A DNA stretch of 64,000 nucleotides from Pithys albifrons albifrons (taxonomy: Eukaryota > Chordata > Aves > Passeriformes > Thamnophilidae). The stretch spans positions 11,491,001-11,555,000 of the forward strand of contig NC_092471.1 of NCBI RefSeq assembly GCF_047495875.1, read 5' to 3'. The translations under genes were made by a program, and so were the position numbers. Below the pieces are notes generated by a model, which did not search any database, had not been told where the DNA came from, and worked only from the letters and a program-made list of their open reading frames with translations. Every line of letters starts with the position of its first letter. The stretch's first letter is position 1. Below are positions 37,999 to 50,480 of this stretch, piece after piece.

Positions 37999-38339
37999 TT
38001 AAGATAGGCTGAGGGGAGACCTTCTTGCTCTATACAACTACCTGAAAAGAGGTTACAGCCAAGTAGGGGGCAGCTTCCTCTGCCAAATAACAAGCAACAG
38101 GACAAGAGGAAGTGGCCTCGAGCCTTAGAATGGATAGCAGGGAGCAACAAAAGGGTTATCAAGACCTGGAACAGGGTGCCCAGAGCAGTGGTAGAGTCAC
38201 CATCCCCAGAGGGATTTAAAAGATGTGTAGATGTGGCACCTGGGGACATGGTTTAGTGGTGGCCTTGGCAGTGCAGGGTTAACAGTTATACTTGATTACC
38301 TTAAAGGTCTTTTCCAACCTAAACAATTCCAGCATTCCC
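37999..38339 (+). mobile_element. CR1: CR1 LINE, 5'-truncated, plus orientation
   Basis: The copy shows the CR1 order AGGCTGAGGGGAGACCTTCT, ACCTGAAAAGAGGTTACAGC, AACAGGACAAGAGGAAGTGG, GGAACAGGGTGCCCAGAGCA, GGCACCTGGGGACATGGTTT and AGGTCTTTTCCAACCTAAAC. It ends in a decayed terminus near 38339. About 340 bp remain, with no intact ORF. It carries a CTCF-core-like motif at 38060-38073, listed separately. Confidence 0.95.
38060..38073 (+). promoter_or_regulatory. CTCF-core-like motif inside CR1
   Basis: CAAGTAGGGGGCAG matches 13 of 14 positions of the commonly quoted CTCF core CCASYAGRKGGCRS. It sits where, as I recall it, the CR1 consensus reads CAGGTGGGGGTTGG, so the match would have arisen by substitutions in this copy. 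Motif match only; no occupancy evidence. Confidence 0.35.
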
Positions 38340-39124
38340 TGAGGGCACTAGACAGATAAGGAAGTGGCTGTGGGACACCAAGCAGGCTTCAGAAGAGTTT
38401 CAGTCTCAGACAAGCACTGTTACTGATGCCAACAGAGACAGGTGCATGGGCACTGCTCAGCTCAGTCCTCCATGCTCACAAGAGAAACAGAAGCCTGCAG
38501 AGGTTTGGCCTGTCTTTACTCCACACTCCTGCCCTGTTGGGACAAGAACAAGTCCCTGCAATGGAAAGCAGGAGTGAGACAGAGACAGCTGCTAATCAAC
38601 AGAGCACTGCTGAGTAGTGACGGGGTTACACCCAAGTCCAGAATGTGCCACAGGAGGAAGCACCTGCTCCTTGGGCTGGTTACCACCAGTTTGGAAATGG
38701 GTAGTTACAAACAAAATCCCTGCACTGAAGAGATGATAGGACAGAGTCACAGACCAGGACTTCAGAGGGAAGGTTGTCCTTAGCTGCCTTTTGGGTGGCT
38801 TCACTGGCATTTTAAAGTCTCCACATTTGCATCATTGCCTTTGGGTACTGCTCAAGGGCGAGTTGTACAATCTTCCCCTTGGCGGATTTACTGAGCTAGG
38901 ATTTTTTTTACTTGAAATTCTTTTTATTTAATATTGATTATTGTAGAGTGCTGTAAGGTAACAGCATGAAAGTGTTATTAAGTTACTGGTAAGGTCCATT
39001 TTATCCTAAAAAAAAAAAGAAATGTTTGTGTATGAAGGTTTTAACCATCTATAGGTCTATGATGAAAAAGTATTAAGCACAACATTGAGGAATTCTGAAT
39101 TTAAGACTCCAGTCTTACAATCAT
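38340..39124. other. noncoding stretch, nothing recognised
   Basis: Plus frames of 63 and 113 codons overlap each other and a minus frame in the moderately GC-rich 38426-38810 part. No motif is recognised and none is called. Confidence 0.5.
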
Positions 39125-39165
39125 GGAGAGAAAAAAAAGAAAAAGAAAGAAAGAAAAAAAGAAAA
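39125..39165 (+). repeat. pure purine tract (GA/A-rich)
   Basis: Forty-one consecutive purines, mostly A with G spaced as GAAAAA, GAAA, GAAA and GAAAAAAA. It is a simple low-complexity tract. Confidence 0.9.
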
Positions 39166-39763
39166 TACAACAATCTCACACTCTCCTATCCACCTGCCCC
39201 CACAAAATCCAGACAGGAGTGAGATAAGAGGTATCTAAAAGAAGCTAATCTATTCTTAACCTCGCTTCCTAAGTGACAGCAAAATTAAATTGAAGCAATC
39301 ATGAATCATAGGAGGGATCAGAGCTGAGTAACTAATTGGCCTATTTTCTGTACTGTCAGAATCCTCTCAAGCAATTTTCTTCAATTATAATAGCAAATCA
39401 GCATGTTATTTCCTCCTCACAAACTATCCATTGCTGAGGGACAACTAGGTGTCCCAAGATATTTTCTGATCTATTGCTGGAGACCAAATTCCCACTGTTC
39501 AATAATTACAGAAAGTTCAGAGTCTCATGTTGAAATGGAAAAAGGAAACATCTCTTTTACCTATTAAGAAAAGGAAAACCTTAATTATAGAGAATAAACG
39601 TTATTTTTAATAGCAGGCTTTCCCAATAAGTGGGGATATTCTTTGAACAAAGCTAAAGGCAGTTTTAACAGAACATACTCAACACTTTCTCTTCAGATAT
39701 TGATTTCCCTTCACTATGAAGGCTATATTACTAAAACTCTGTCAAAGGTGGAGTTTACTGGGG

Positions 39764-39830
39764 AAAAAAAACAACAAACAAACCAACAACAACAAAAGCA
39801 ACAAAAAACCCCCCACAAAACAACAAAGAA
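39764..39830 (+). repeat. A/C-rich low-complexity tract
   Basis: Starts with an A8 run and continues as ACAACAAAC, AACAACAACAAAAGC and ACCCCCCACAAAAC. It is similar in kind to the 690-833 tract. Confidence 0.85.
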
Positions 39831-40365
39831 CAGCAGGTATTCACTGCTATTGTTCAGAAATATCAAATACATGATTAAACTTGCATGCAGTGACACCCAC
39901 CAAGGAGTGTTGGTGGCTTCTTCACTGGATAACAAAGCCAGGTGACAGGTACAGCAGATTCACCCTGACCTGGCAGGACTGTAAGGAACACCTACACATA
40001 AAAGCCTTGGGGATTTTTGTTTGTTTTGCTTGCTTTTAAAATTCTTCCCACTATTAGCAGCTTGTCTGCCCAGGGGCTGAGCTGGATTTGCTTTCAGAGC
40101 AATTCCTTCTGGCTCATTAGTAATGACAGACCCATTTTCCCCAGGGACACCAGTGCTAGTGCCACACAGGTCTTTACTCATCTTTCACATACCCTTGACA
40201 TGAGAGAAGAACTGTTATAGGTAGTATTCAGGCAATTTTTTTTTGTTGTTGTTGCTTGAGATGAGAAACTTTTTGAATCCAGCATCAACAGTACAAGCTC
40301 AAAGTGCATCCAAGTAAAATAATGGCTTAATATTTGAAACGTTTTCATCTCAGGTAGTCAAGGGA
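39831..40365. other. noncoding stretch, nothing recognised
   Basis: Short overlapping frames on both strands only. A TTTTTTTTGTTGTTGTTG patch lies at about 40236-40255. Confidence 0.5.
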
Positions 40366-40431
40366 AAAACAAACAAACAAACAAAACAAAACCCACACTT
40401 TTTTTTTTTTTGGGGGGTGGGGGGAAGGGAG
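40366..40431 (+). repeat. (AAAC)n, T13 and G6-T-G6 compound low-complexity block
   Basis: (AAAC)-type repeats at 40366-40393 are followed by CCCACAC, T13 (40399-40411), GGGGGGTGGGGGG (40412-40424) and AAGGGAG. The G motif is identical to that at 1970-1982. The G-runs could support a quadruplex only with help from the short GGG that follows. Confidence 0.85.
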
Positions 40432-41835
40432 AAGAGAGTGCGTGTGTGAATTATCAATATTTCATGAAGAATTTAACTTCTCCCATCACTGTTTTGCTCA
40501 GTGATGACTTTTTTTTTTAAGTAGGCAGCTATCACAAACCAAGAGGAAATAGATTGTTGTAACATTGTAGAGATACTAGAGTATTTTTAAGGTATCTTAG
40601 TCTCAGTAACTGCATTTGGTCTGTTATATTTAGATCAAGAAGGACAGTCAAAAAAATAAGCTACCTTATCACTGTCTGGGAATAACTAAACCAGCAGCAT
40701 CTCCAAGAAGGTTTTATGAACTTTGCAGAAAGAATTGATGCATTAGTACTTTTTCTAAAGTTTGAGCTATTACCTGCTATCTTGTTCTAATTTGGTCTAG
40801 TGAGATTCTGGGAGTTTGCATTGTATTAGAATACTACTACTGTATAGTAGTACAGAGATTTCCCTCTTCAGATCAGCTGAAATTGTGCCTCAACATTCTC
40901 AAGTAATTTCTAAAAGTTATAGAAATACCCACTAAGTTTTTCAGTTCTGCGTTACAGCTCTCTAATACAGCACCTACATCTAAAGGATGATAGTTTCACT
41001 AAAGGTATTGAAATGGCTGTTTAAATAACTAACTTTGGATGACTTGGATTTAGTAATTTCCTTAAAGCACAAGCTGCAAGATGTTCATAATCTCTGTTCA
41101 AGATAAAGAAACACTTCTTATCCTGTCCATTTAAGAAACAAATACATTCAACTGAGGTCAAAAGGGAAAGCAAGATTTGAAGACAATAGCAGAAGTTATG
41201 TGAGAGATGCTGAAAACATGTATTATCTATTTTTGTCCTTCAGTTTTATTGTGGTTTGGGGATGAGCCATTGCAGCTCCAAAGCAGAAGATTTTATTCAG
41301 CTGTGAACCACAGGACACAGCATCTCCTATTCTTTTTTGCCTGCAGGGAATTTCAGATATGCATAAAAAGAGGAAAAAGCATAACACTATTGGCTTCAGC
41401 AACGTTTTGCTGGTAGAACAGAGCACCATTCGGCTTAAAGCAAGTGAACATGAAACTTGTCAAGAGAACCCCGAGGAGAGTCCAGGATTTACAGTTCTCT
41501 AACAAAGATGAACTGACAGAAGGTTAAATGATGTCATTTCTAAAGCACTAAAGCACTGTCTGATGGGGTAACTGCAGTAATGGAAAGGAGACACCTTGAA
41601 CCCATGCACAACAGATGTACATAATGGATGTGATGGGGATTTTAGGCCTAAAACTGGTTAAAATTTCTCCCAAAAGAGTTAGCACACACAGAGCCCCAGT
41701 ACTGTGGCATACACCACACACCACCTCCAGGCTCACACACTTTGCCAAGAACCAAGGCTCTGAGTGGAAAGATATAGGTCCTTTTTTTCTTGTTTTGCAG
41801 GAAAATGTTACAAGATTAACTACAAAATGGATCAA
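40432..41835. other. noncoding stretch; small hairpin inside
   Basis: AT-rich. It contains a perfect 8-bp hairpin TACTACTA / TAGTAGTA with a CTGTA loop at 40832-40852. A strong acceptor-like tract (CTTTTTTTCTTGTTTTGCAG) ends at 41800, with 23 open codons and then a stop inside the following CR1. No gene is called. Confidence 0.5.
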
Positions 41836-41952
41836 GAACTGTTTGGACAATGCTCTCGGGCAGCTGGAATAATTCTTGGGCATGTCCTGTGCAAGGCCAG
41901 GATTTGGACTCAATGATCGTTGTTGAGCCGTTCCAACTCAGGCTATTTTATG
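41836..41952 (+). mobile_element. CR1: CR1 LINE 3' end, short, plus orientation
   Basis: TTCTTGGGCATGTCCTGTGC, GGCCAGGATTTGGACTCAAT, GATCGTTGTTG and CGTTCCAACTCAGGCTATTT followed by TATG match the 3' terminal segment of a CR1 subfamily in which the end reads CCTTCCAACTCAGGATATTC. Only about 115 bp remain. The 5' boundary is uncertain. Confidence 0.82.
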
Positions 41953-44900
41953 CTTATTTTTCATCTTATTATTTGGATAGCAACTTACCTTGCTCTTTTT
42001 TGTATGATATTATCTTCTTTGTTTGCCACTGTGTTATATGCATGTGAATGCACTGACTCACATATACCACAAAATTCTCTGTTGAGATCTCCACCAGCTA
42101 AAGACCCTACAGCCTTTCAAGGCATATACCAGCATAATAAAGCCTCACTTTGCTCTTTTGGATTTTTGTGTTAGTGACATCTACTGGATTTTACCTCCAC
42201 TAAAGGTTAATAGAATATGTGCCAGATGACCAGCCACCTCCTTTCCTTCTTGCATCCAGTTGCCATCAGCTTAAGAGCACAGAAAAAGCCAAAACACTTA
42301 AAACATTTTTCTCAGAGGAGCTAAAATTTATACCAATGTATTGAACAAATCCAAGAAGTTTAGTATTTTCCCTGCTTTAAACCAACAAAAGCTTCATGGC
42401 CCTGAGTATACCAGTAGCCCTTGACCACCATGAGCAGCCTCACCTAAGGCTTGTACAAACCAGTCCTCCCTCAGGTTGTGCAGTAGGCAAAGCTCTTGCT
42501 CTCTCATCTCTGTCCTTTGCAGTTCCTGACTTGTTGATTGACCCTAGGCCCAACTTGTCACCCCTCGTTTCTCTGGACTCTCAACAACCTCTGCCACCAT
42601 TCCAGCCCTGCTCTGCTCACCTGTCTGGGTGCTGTGGGACTACACCCTTGTTAAGGTCAGTGCCCCTGCCCATGTGTGGTTGCCTTTAGTTCCTGAATTG
42701 CTGTCTTGCTGGGGCAGCCCCACTTGTGCCGCTCTCTTTCAAAGGACTCCAAATAATATTCCTCCCTAAAAATGTACTTTTATAGATGGTGTCATGTCAA
42801 ATATACACTACCCACGTGCATAACGACAGCTTTATACAACATTGATTCAATAAAATAAAAAAATCTATAAATGGCATCACCCTGCATTAAACTTTTTGAC
42901 TCGAGGTGAACATGGAATAGACTTGACATTCCCAGTTATTCAGGTCAGACAGTTAACACTGCATGGTCCAGGTCCATCTCTCCCTTAGGAAAGGCTGTTC
43001 TCCCTTAATGAATGCGCACACTCGCTTTACATTTTCCCAAAGCCAAAAGAGGTTCAGATTGAGTTTGGCTGATATCCAAGCTCAGGCTGCACAGAAACAC
43101 GAGGTGACTGTGAATACACTAATCAAAAATGTAGAGTAGAGAAAGGGAGTGAATATTGTCTCTTAAGATAATAGTTTAATTCTGCTTGGGTTTTTTTACC
43201 CTGATTTTATACCAGTTTTGTGTCATAGTTATTAATGATGTTATTTCTAATCACCCTTAATATGACTGAAAAAAATAATTAGATTAAGCATAAGCAAAGC
43301 CTTTGACTTCTTTTCTGCACCCAAATCTTGACATCAGAATGCAGAATGCTTACAGAAATTATGCACTTCCTCAAATAGTCCCTTTGAGTTCAGAAGTAAA
43401 TATGAGCAAGTAAATTTCAAAATTAAGACCCAAATTTCAAAATAGACAAGCCAAATTAAAGAAAATGGGGCAAAAGTACAACTCCTCACAGCAATCTGAG
43501 GAGAGGAAAAAAAAAACCAGAAGATTTTTCTTCCACAGTCCAGTAAAGTAGGTTTGGGGTTTTTTTTAATTTGTGAGGGTTTAAGAATTATGTTCAAAGG
43601 TTTACAGATTAATTCTGAAAAAGAAACAAGATGACTAAGGGACCTGTGGCCAGTTTACAAAAAAAAAAAAATCAACAAAAAACAGCATCCAGTTTTAAAC
43701 CAGTACCTAAGTAGGTAAATAATTTGACCTGAGGATACTTCAAATTAAACATAGGTTTTCTTTTTCCTTTTTTTTAACCAGACCACTGTCTTACTCAATA
43801 CATTTATTATTCACATGACTGGAAATGTCAAAAAGATACAAAGTGAACAGAACTTCAATACTGCAAAAGACCTGGATAGCAGATGGGTTCATTAAACTAC
43901 TTTAGAAGGTCAACTTTTGCATCTCTCCAAGTTCAAGATGGTCTTTGCACATGTCCTGGAGATTCCTACTGGGCTGAAGCTCTGCTGCTCCAAAATCTGT
44001 TGTAAAGGCACAATGTACACAGATGTGTTTAAAACAGAAGAAAGAACATTAGACATCAGAGACTTGCCGGAAGCAAAACCCAAACCCTCCAGACGCCACC
44101 TAGTCAAAGGACTGGCAGATCCCACCACCTGTTAATCTTCCTGCCTGATTGCATGGAGCCTCACTTCACCTTTCATATTCCAATCCATTCTTTGATTTTA
44201 CTAGATGTTCTCATTGATTTCACTTAATGATTTATGTATTACCTATACTCTTAATGATTAGACATTTTTCTACTGAAGCTAAGACAAATTATAAAGGCAA
44301 CCCACAATGGGTCACATAAAACAACCACAGCAGTCTCCAAGGAGGCATTAGTTGCCAAGTTGTGGAAAGACAGTAACCAAAGAAAAATAATACAACAGAA
44401 CTGAAACCAATTAGGGTGCTTCACATTATTGATTGAAACCCAAGGACCGTGGCAATTGATAAGAGCGAACTTCAAAACCAGTGAGGTTGTTATTTTAATA
44501 ACAGACTGGCAACTTGTGTGCAGCTGGTTTTTCTACAGTTCTCAGGTTCTAAAATTCCAGATGGGACCAAAGGGTAGATGCAACAGCATGAATGTAAGGG
44601 GGTCAATCTGCAAAAGCCTCTGCCAGCTCTTCACACTGTTCTGAAGACCTGAAGCTCTAAGGTGCCCTCTAAAGCAAGATGAAATTAGAAAAATAATTTA
44701 TTTTCCCAGGAGAAAACCAAGTGCTTTCCACATCAGAAAAGATGTCTGCTCCAGTATACAGTCCAAAAGAAATAAAAAATAAATAAAAAATAAAATTAAA
44801 CACCAAAATTATCTTGTTTAAATCATAGTTCAGCATGAGCAATCCAAAAGCAGGGAAAATGAAGGATTAATGCCAGATACTCTTCAGTTCAGCATGTTCC

Positions 44901-45419
44901 CCCAGGCCAGGTGCAGTTGGCATCCCAGGCTCTGCTCTCCAGTGGAAAGAGAACACTATTACTTGGTTGGAGAAGGTTTGAGAGCTACAACCCTGTTTGG
45001 GCAGGAGGGTGACATGGTCCTGAGCTGCACCTCCCCCAGTGTGAGTCCACAGCACAATCTCTCAACTGCCACAGCCAGCAGATCAGACTGGTGCCCACCT
45101 CTGCCACAGCCCCCTCCTGAAAACCACCAACAGAGCCTGATGACTCTGATGACAACTGACTTAAGGGAACATGTGAAACACAATTGGCTGTCATTACAGC
45201 CAGTCATCCTCTTTATGTCTTTCATACATGAGAACATGTTGAAAAAACCACCACTATAATCACAAATAGAGCCACAAAAATGAAAACAAATAAAAGGTAA
45301 ACTGCATGCAGTTTTTCTGGTTCATCATACAAATTCAAATGGTAAAGAACAAGAGGTGGTGAGAGGGGAGGGAACAAGCCTGCAACAGTCCTCCTCTGTG
45401 TACTGCTCTCTCCATTAGT
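41953..45419. other. noncoding stretch, nothing recognised
   Basis: No supported gene. A 97-codon plus frame (42396-42689) and a 129-codon plus frame (44870-45259) lie in GC-richer patches, the latter with three antisense frames on top. An A13 run lies at about 43660 and an A/T-rich ATAAAAAATAAATAAAAAAT word at about 44773. Confidence 0.5.
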
Positions 45420-45720
45420 ATCAGCAGCTATTCCTCTAAATTGTGACTCGAGGGGATAATTAAACTATTGCTGCTCCCATTTTCCCTGCAGAGCAGCCCT
45501 GTCACGGCTGTGCCAGCTCCTCCTACCATAGCACAGCAGTAGCCCCTTGGGAGACCTGCATAATGCTGCAGCCCTGGCAAGTGAGAGGGATCGCTCAAAT
45601 ATTTCCTGAAGTCAGTATCATCTCCTGCCTCCTCCTATTACAGTTTTCAAACATCAAAGCCACCCTTATTCCAGCATTTACTCAGGAACCATTGAGGTTT
45701 CAGTGAAACTACGAAGATTA
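45420..45720. promoter_or_regulatory. candidate conserved noncoding element
   Basis: Repeat-free mixed-composition segment with GACTCGAGGGGATAATTAAA, CTGCATAATGCTGCAG and GAGAGGGATCGCTCAAATA words. The texture is like conserved noncoding DNA. Weakly supported. Confidence 0.2.
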
Positions 45721-48700
45721 ATTAAGTGATAGCAAGTTTTAACGTGGGAGATGAATGATTAAAAGTTCTCAAGGTAAGAGTAGGTACTATCTTTTCAGAA
45801 AATGGTACCTACTTATATTGATGAATTTCTTGTTCAGTGGTCTATAATGTCACTTGAAGATGAGAGGCTGGAGTGCCGTAAAGAGAAAGTCTGTAAAAAC
45901 TACTCTGCTGACATTGTAACACCACTTAATACAAAGTCAGATATTGCAGCATCACTCAAATACTGCCAGGCTGATAATATTTTTAAGTTACTGAAATGCA
46001 AGAAAGACTTCTGATTTATTTTTCTTGCTGTAAGGATTATCAGAAGAATTTAGAAGAAAATACAAGTGTAGCAGTTTAAATTACTATTTTCAAGTAATTT
46101 TTTTCCTACTTTTTTCATGTGCAAGCTGATCTGCACTTTTTAAAACTGCACGACTGTTAGAGATCTGCCACTATTCTAAACATATAGGAAAGGAGAGGAG
46201 TACAGGCACAAGCACTGCAAGGTCTCCTATCCACAGCCCAGTGGTGCATCAGGATGCTGAACAGAGAAGCAGCAGGGTACCAGTGTATCCCCAAGGCTGT
46301 ATTTGCTGTGTACTGAGCTCAAGGAGTTGATCCTGAGGAACACGTGGTTGTGGCATTGGCTGCCTGGTAGAGAGAGCACACAGGAACCAGCAAATGACAT
46401 TTTGGACTGGAGTAGTGGCCAGGGAAGCTGAACAGAGAGAACATAGTCCCCCATTAGTAGTCGTTTTTGGTGCTATCTTCTACTTTTGAATTCTTTAATT
46501 TATTAAAAGTGATGTACAAATGAAGTACTTCCAGTTTATCTAGTCTTTAATCCAATAAGGGCTCACAAAGCCATGCCACAGCCACATATACATATTCACT
46601 AAAGTCTTCTGAAGAGAGGCCAAAGTAAACAATTACTTTTAATTTCAGGAATTCCTGCTTTTCTCTTTACACTTGCTCTGCTATTTATCATAGGGCAATC
46701 ACAGGTCAAACATACCCCAAAAAAAGCCCAAACAAGCAACCCTCTGCTGTGCAATATAATGAACCTCAGCTAGGACCCAGTCATCAATGAGGCAATCAAT
46801 AGCACACATGTCTGAAAAAAGTAAAGAGGTTGCAATATTATCTATATGCCTGACAGTTACCAGGGATAACATTAATCCCTAGAAGAAATCTGTGATACTT
46901 CTCAATATTACTTTTTACCCAGAAGTACTCAAAGAATTAATTATAAAGTTCATTTTGAATAGAGCTTTAAACTGGAAATTACTCTAGGGCTTAAATTAAG
47001 TAGTAGATTGAAATGACTAATGGTTATTAACCCACGTTTAAGTAAAGGAGCTGCAACTACTGACTATAAAAAGGTTTGTGCTGCTTATCACCCTGCCCCA
47101 AGATAGGTGCCTGATTCTAAGATGCTGAATGTGTGCTAATTCCTTGCAGCATCCTTAGCAGCTGGGGGAGTGACATTCATAGTCTCTCAAAGCAACACCT
47201 CAGGTTATTTCAATTAGGAGTTTTCAGCTGTTTCCAGAGACAGGACACTCTGCAAGACAATTCAAGCACTCACTCAGACATCAGCCACTTCATTTCTCGT
47301 ACAGCACAAAGCAACTTCTTCTTTATTCCCATCATGGTGCACACTGGCAAAAAGGGGAGAGAAAGTGAGTAGGAAAAGGCTGAAGCAGCAAGAATTAAGT
47401 TCTCCAGTGAACCATCTTGGGCCAAACTTTTTTTTTTGCCTTTTGTGCCAAAAACTCTTAATTCACATCCTGTCTGTTTGGAGATGTTGTGGAGTAAAAA
47501 TTTGCCTACATGAGGAAAGGATGATTAGTACAATATCTTTATACCACACACTTCCCTGTGCAGTGCAACCTCAAGCACATAACTCAGGAAAAACTGCTTG
47601 AAATTCATGCCTCCCAGAATCCTGTCTATTGAATGTCTCTTGCCTTGTAGGAGGCTGGAACAATAGATGAATCAAAGGCAGCAGAAAAATCAGAAAAATC
47701 ACACTGTCGGGGGCAGAGAACAGGAGCTGAGAGGCAAGCACCAGAAATAGCCCCAAAATTGATACTATTTCTGTAAAAAGAGTCATGAAGATTTTTGCTG
47801 GGGTGAGAAAGAGAAGGGATGGAGAAAGAAATCCCAGACCAGAACACTTTGTTACTCTGAAATATCACTAAGGAATTTCAACTCTAAAGATGTGCTCTAT
47901 CACCCAAGTTGAATTGTATTATTTAAACAAGTTGGATGTTATGTTCAAAACAAACTACTGACTTATCACAAAGCTATAAATCACAATGCATTTACCCAAG
48001 AAATTTTCAAATGTCTTGATTTCTTTTTTTTTTTTTTTTAGCAAAGAACATCCACACATCCAAACAGCCCTACCATCTCACGATGCCCTCAGCAAAAGCA
48101 TTCTCCAATGATTCTAGCTGCAGGGGGAATTTGCTTTACAACAGGATGCTCAGGTCCCACAGAAATACAATGCTGCCTCCCCCTCAAATCCAGTACAGCT
48201 GCAAACTTATCAGAAGGTAAAGGGGAAAAATGAGCAGTTTCTGTCTATTTTTTCCTATTCAGATTCTACACAGAAAGCTTAGCAACAACTGGCTCTATCA
48301 CTCGGGTACAATCTGTGATGGTTACATGTATTGTATTCAAAAGAAGGCTAACAGCATTAGAAGAGGTCAAGTCAAGGAATGAAGTAGTAAGAAGTTGGCA
48401 CTTTCAGCTTAGCCCACCCCTCTTGACACATATAAGAATATACTATGATTTAAGCAAACATAGTTTATCATTTAGTGTTCTAGAAAGGCTATTTCACTGG
48501 TCAGACAATAAAATAGTGTGGGATCAGGAAAAGTTACCCACCAAACTAGGTAGTACTGCATGAACTGAGGTGGTTTTATTAAGAGGGGTTTTTTCTTTGT
48601 TGTTTTTTGCTTGGTTGGGGTTTTTTTATAAAAACCACCAAACAAGTCTTATGTGGACTGAGGGGGTTTTTTCCAGAAATCAAATCCAGACAGACTTTTG

Positions 48701-48853
48701 AGAGAGCATAAAGGGACACTTTTGATAGTGGACACATTTAGCTACCAGATTCCAATCTCTCTTCCAAAGCACACAGGAAACTGTCTCAGACATGTACTTA
48801 TTTAACCAGACCAAGTTGTAGTATCTCCTGGATTTGTTCCTAGTGATGATAGA
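45721..48853. other. noncoding stretch with one 70-codon open frame
   Basis: The frame 45802-46014 (+) starts at AAAATGG, a good initiation context, and encodes 70 residues of mixed charged composition with no known motif. An acceptor-like TATCTTTTCAG precedes it and a CAAG|GTAAGAG donor-like site lies just upstream, too close for a real intron. It is not called as a gene. T16 lies at 48024-48039, and T/G-rich sequence at 48575-48680. Confidence 0.45.
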
Positions 48854-48871
48854 AATATTTAATTAAATATT
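48854..48871. repeat. perfect 18-bp AT palindrome
   Basis: AATATTTAATTAAATATT is its own reverse complement. It has a TTAATTAA-like centre and no flanking extension. Confidence 0.95.
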
Positions 48872-50210
48872 CCTAGAATGGGAATATGCATGTACAGCAA
48901 ATATCCAACCAAGAGAACATCAACCAGAATGACTTATATTCACCAAAGCTATCGGAGCCTGTAAACAGGACCTTTATGTGAAAGGCACTAGACCCCCTCA
49001 GTCACAAGCACACCACTTGTATTATATTGCCTGTTTCCCTCTTACTTTTAGCAACTGTAAACACTTTCTTTACAAACTAGGAGGGCTGATGAGTTGATTT
49101 TCTCCTAGGAGTCACCTTGATGCATAAACACCACACCAGCGTCATCTGGGGAGGGTTGTGTGTACATGTTTGAGGCCAATCTGTGCATGCAAGCGCTGGT
49201 GGCTCCCAGCATGCTGGAAGGGCAGCCCAGCAGAACCCCACTGAGGATCCCAGTATTCCCTGCTCCACACACAGTGCCTGGGGGCTGCACACACCTACAG
49301 CAGGCACAGACACAGGAAGGATGTTTAAAACACCAAATGCCACTCAGGTGAAGCATTTGCATTAAGAAGCCTACTTAGCAATTTATATTACACAGCACCC
49401 ATGACATTCTTAGGGCTGTAAACCTAACTAGTTGGAATATTAGCAGGAACTGCTACACAAAGCTGTATCCTTCATGTGAGCAACAATTGCAACACCTAAA
49501 TGAACAAATACCAAAAGTGGAGATGGACACTGCAACCAGATGAGCCTGATACTTGTGTATCTGATAACAGCATCGCTGGGAGAAACACACAGTTAAGAGA
49601 CAACATAAAACAGGAGAGCTGTGCTTGCAATTATAGGGTGACAAGGCTGTAACACCACAACATTTACACTTCATATAAATCTCCTCCTCAGATGGCTCTT
49701 ACTTGTAAAAGTGTCAGTCAGTCAAACTACTCTCTTCAAACTACCAGAGTTTTTCAGAATAATTTCCATGAAAACCTGGACACTTCTATTACCACCTAAA
49801 GAGCCTCTCAGTCAAAGAGAAGCGAAAGGCGTGTGGAAAGTTTGCTGGCTAAGCCCACAGAAGCAAATCACATGTTTGTGTTTTGCTGTTATCAACTGTT
49901 TCATAATCACTGAACATCAAACATTTGAAAATGCAATTACACAAAACTGCAGGGCCAAAATATTTTGTTACTTTTACAAATAGGGCTCTATTTGTAAAAA
50001 TGTGTATCTGTTTGGGGTTAACAGGAAACTCCAAGCCATTTTCACATTTAGTTTAAGCATTATTACACAAAGATCCTTAATTAGACTCCTAAATCACACA
50101 GTATTCATCAATTTTGATTGTGATATGTGCAGCTTATTCCTTTCTCCCAAGATTCAGACAAATTCCATTTCTCTGCTCAGTTTTATCAGTGTCCTGGTGA
50201 TTTAACTTCT
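48872..50210. other. noncoding stretch with four overlapping open frames
   Basis: At 49077-49365 two plus and two minus frames are open at once, a signature of stop-poor noncoding sequence. No motif, repeat or RNA gene is recognised. Confidence 0.55.
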
Positions 50211-50480
50211 ATGTTAATACCCATTGAGTTCTCCAGTCTCCAGAGTACTTGATGTTAATAATGAATCCTATCCCGAGGAGGGTGAAGCACTGGGGCTCTC
50301 TCCTGGGCTGATGAAAACAAGATACACCATTGGCTCTGAGAGAACTGTGCCGAGTGACAGCATCTCCTGTAGCCCAGAGAGCTGAATTAATTTGTTCACA
50401 TCAGTAAAGGGAGTTCATTAGACGAGCTCTGCTGAATCATGACGGGGAAATCTAAGAGGTTATTGCCCCTGTGTGTTTGC
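50211..50480. promoter_or_regulatory. candidate conserved noncoding element
   Basis: Repeat-free segment with unusually even composition for this window. It contains CCTATCCCGAGGAGGGTGAA, GAGAACTGTGCCGAGTGACA, GCTGAATTAATTTGTTCACA and GAATCATGACGGGGAAATC, and retains several CpGs. This is the segment whose texture most resembles a deeply conserved enhancer. It needs an alignment. Confidence 0.3.

Noticed and set aside
41781..41872. Strong acceptor followed by 23 open codons
   Set aside because: The frame runs into a CR1 3' end and stops; no exon signature.
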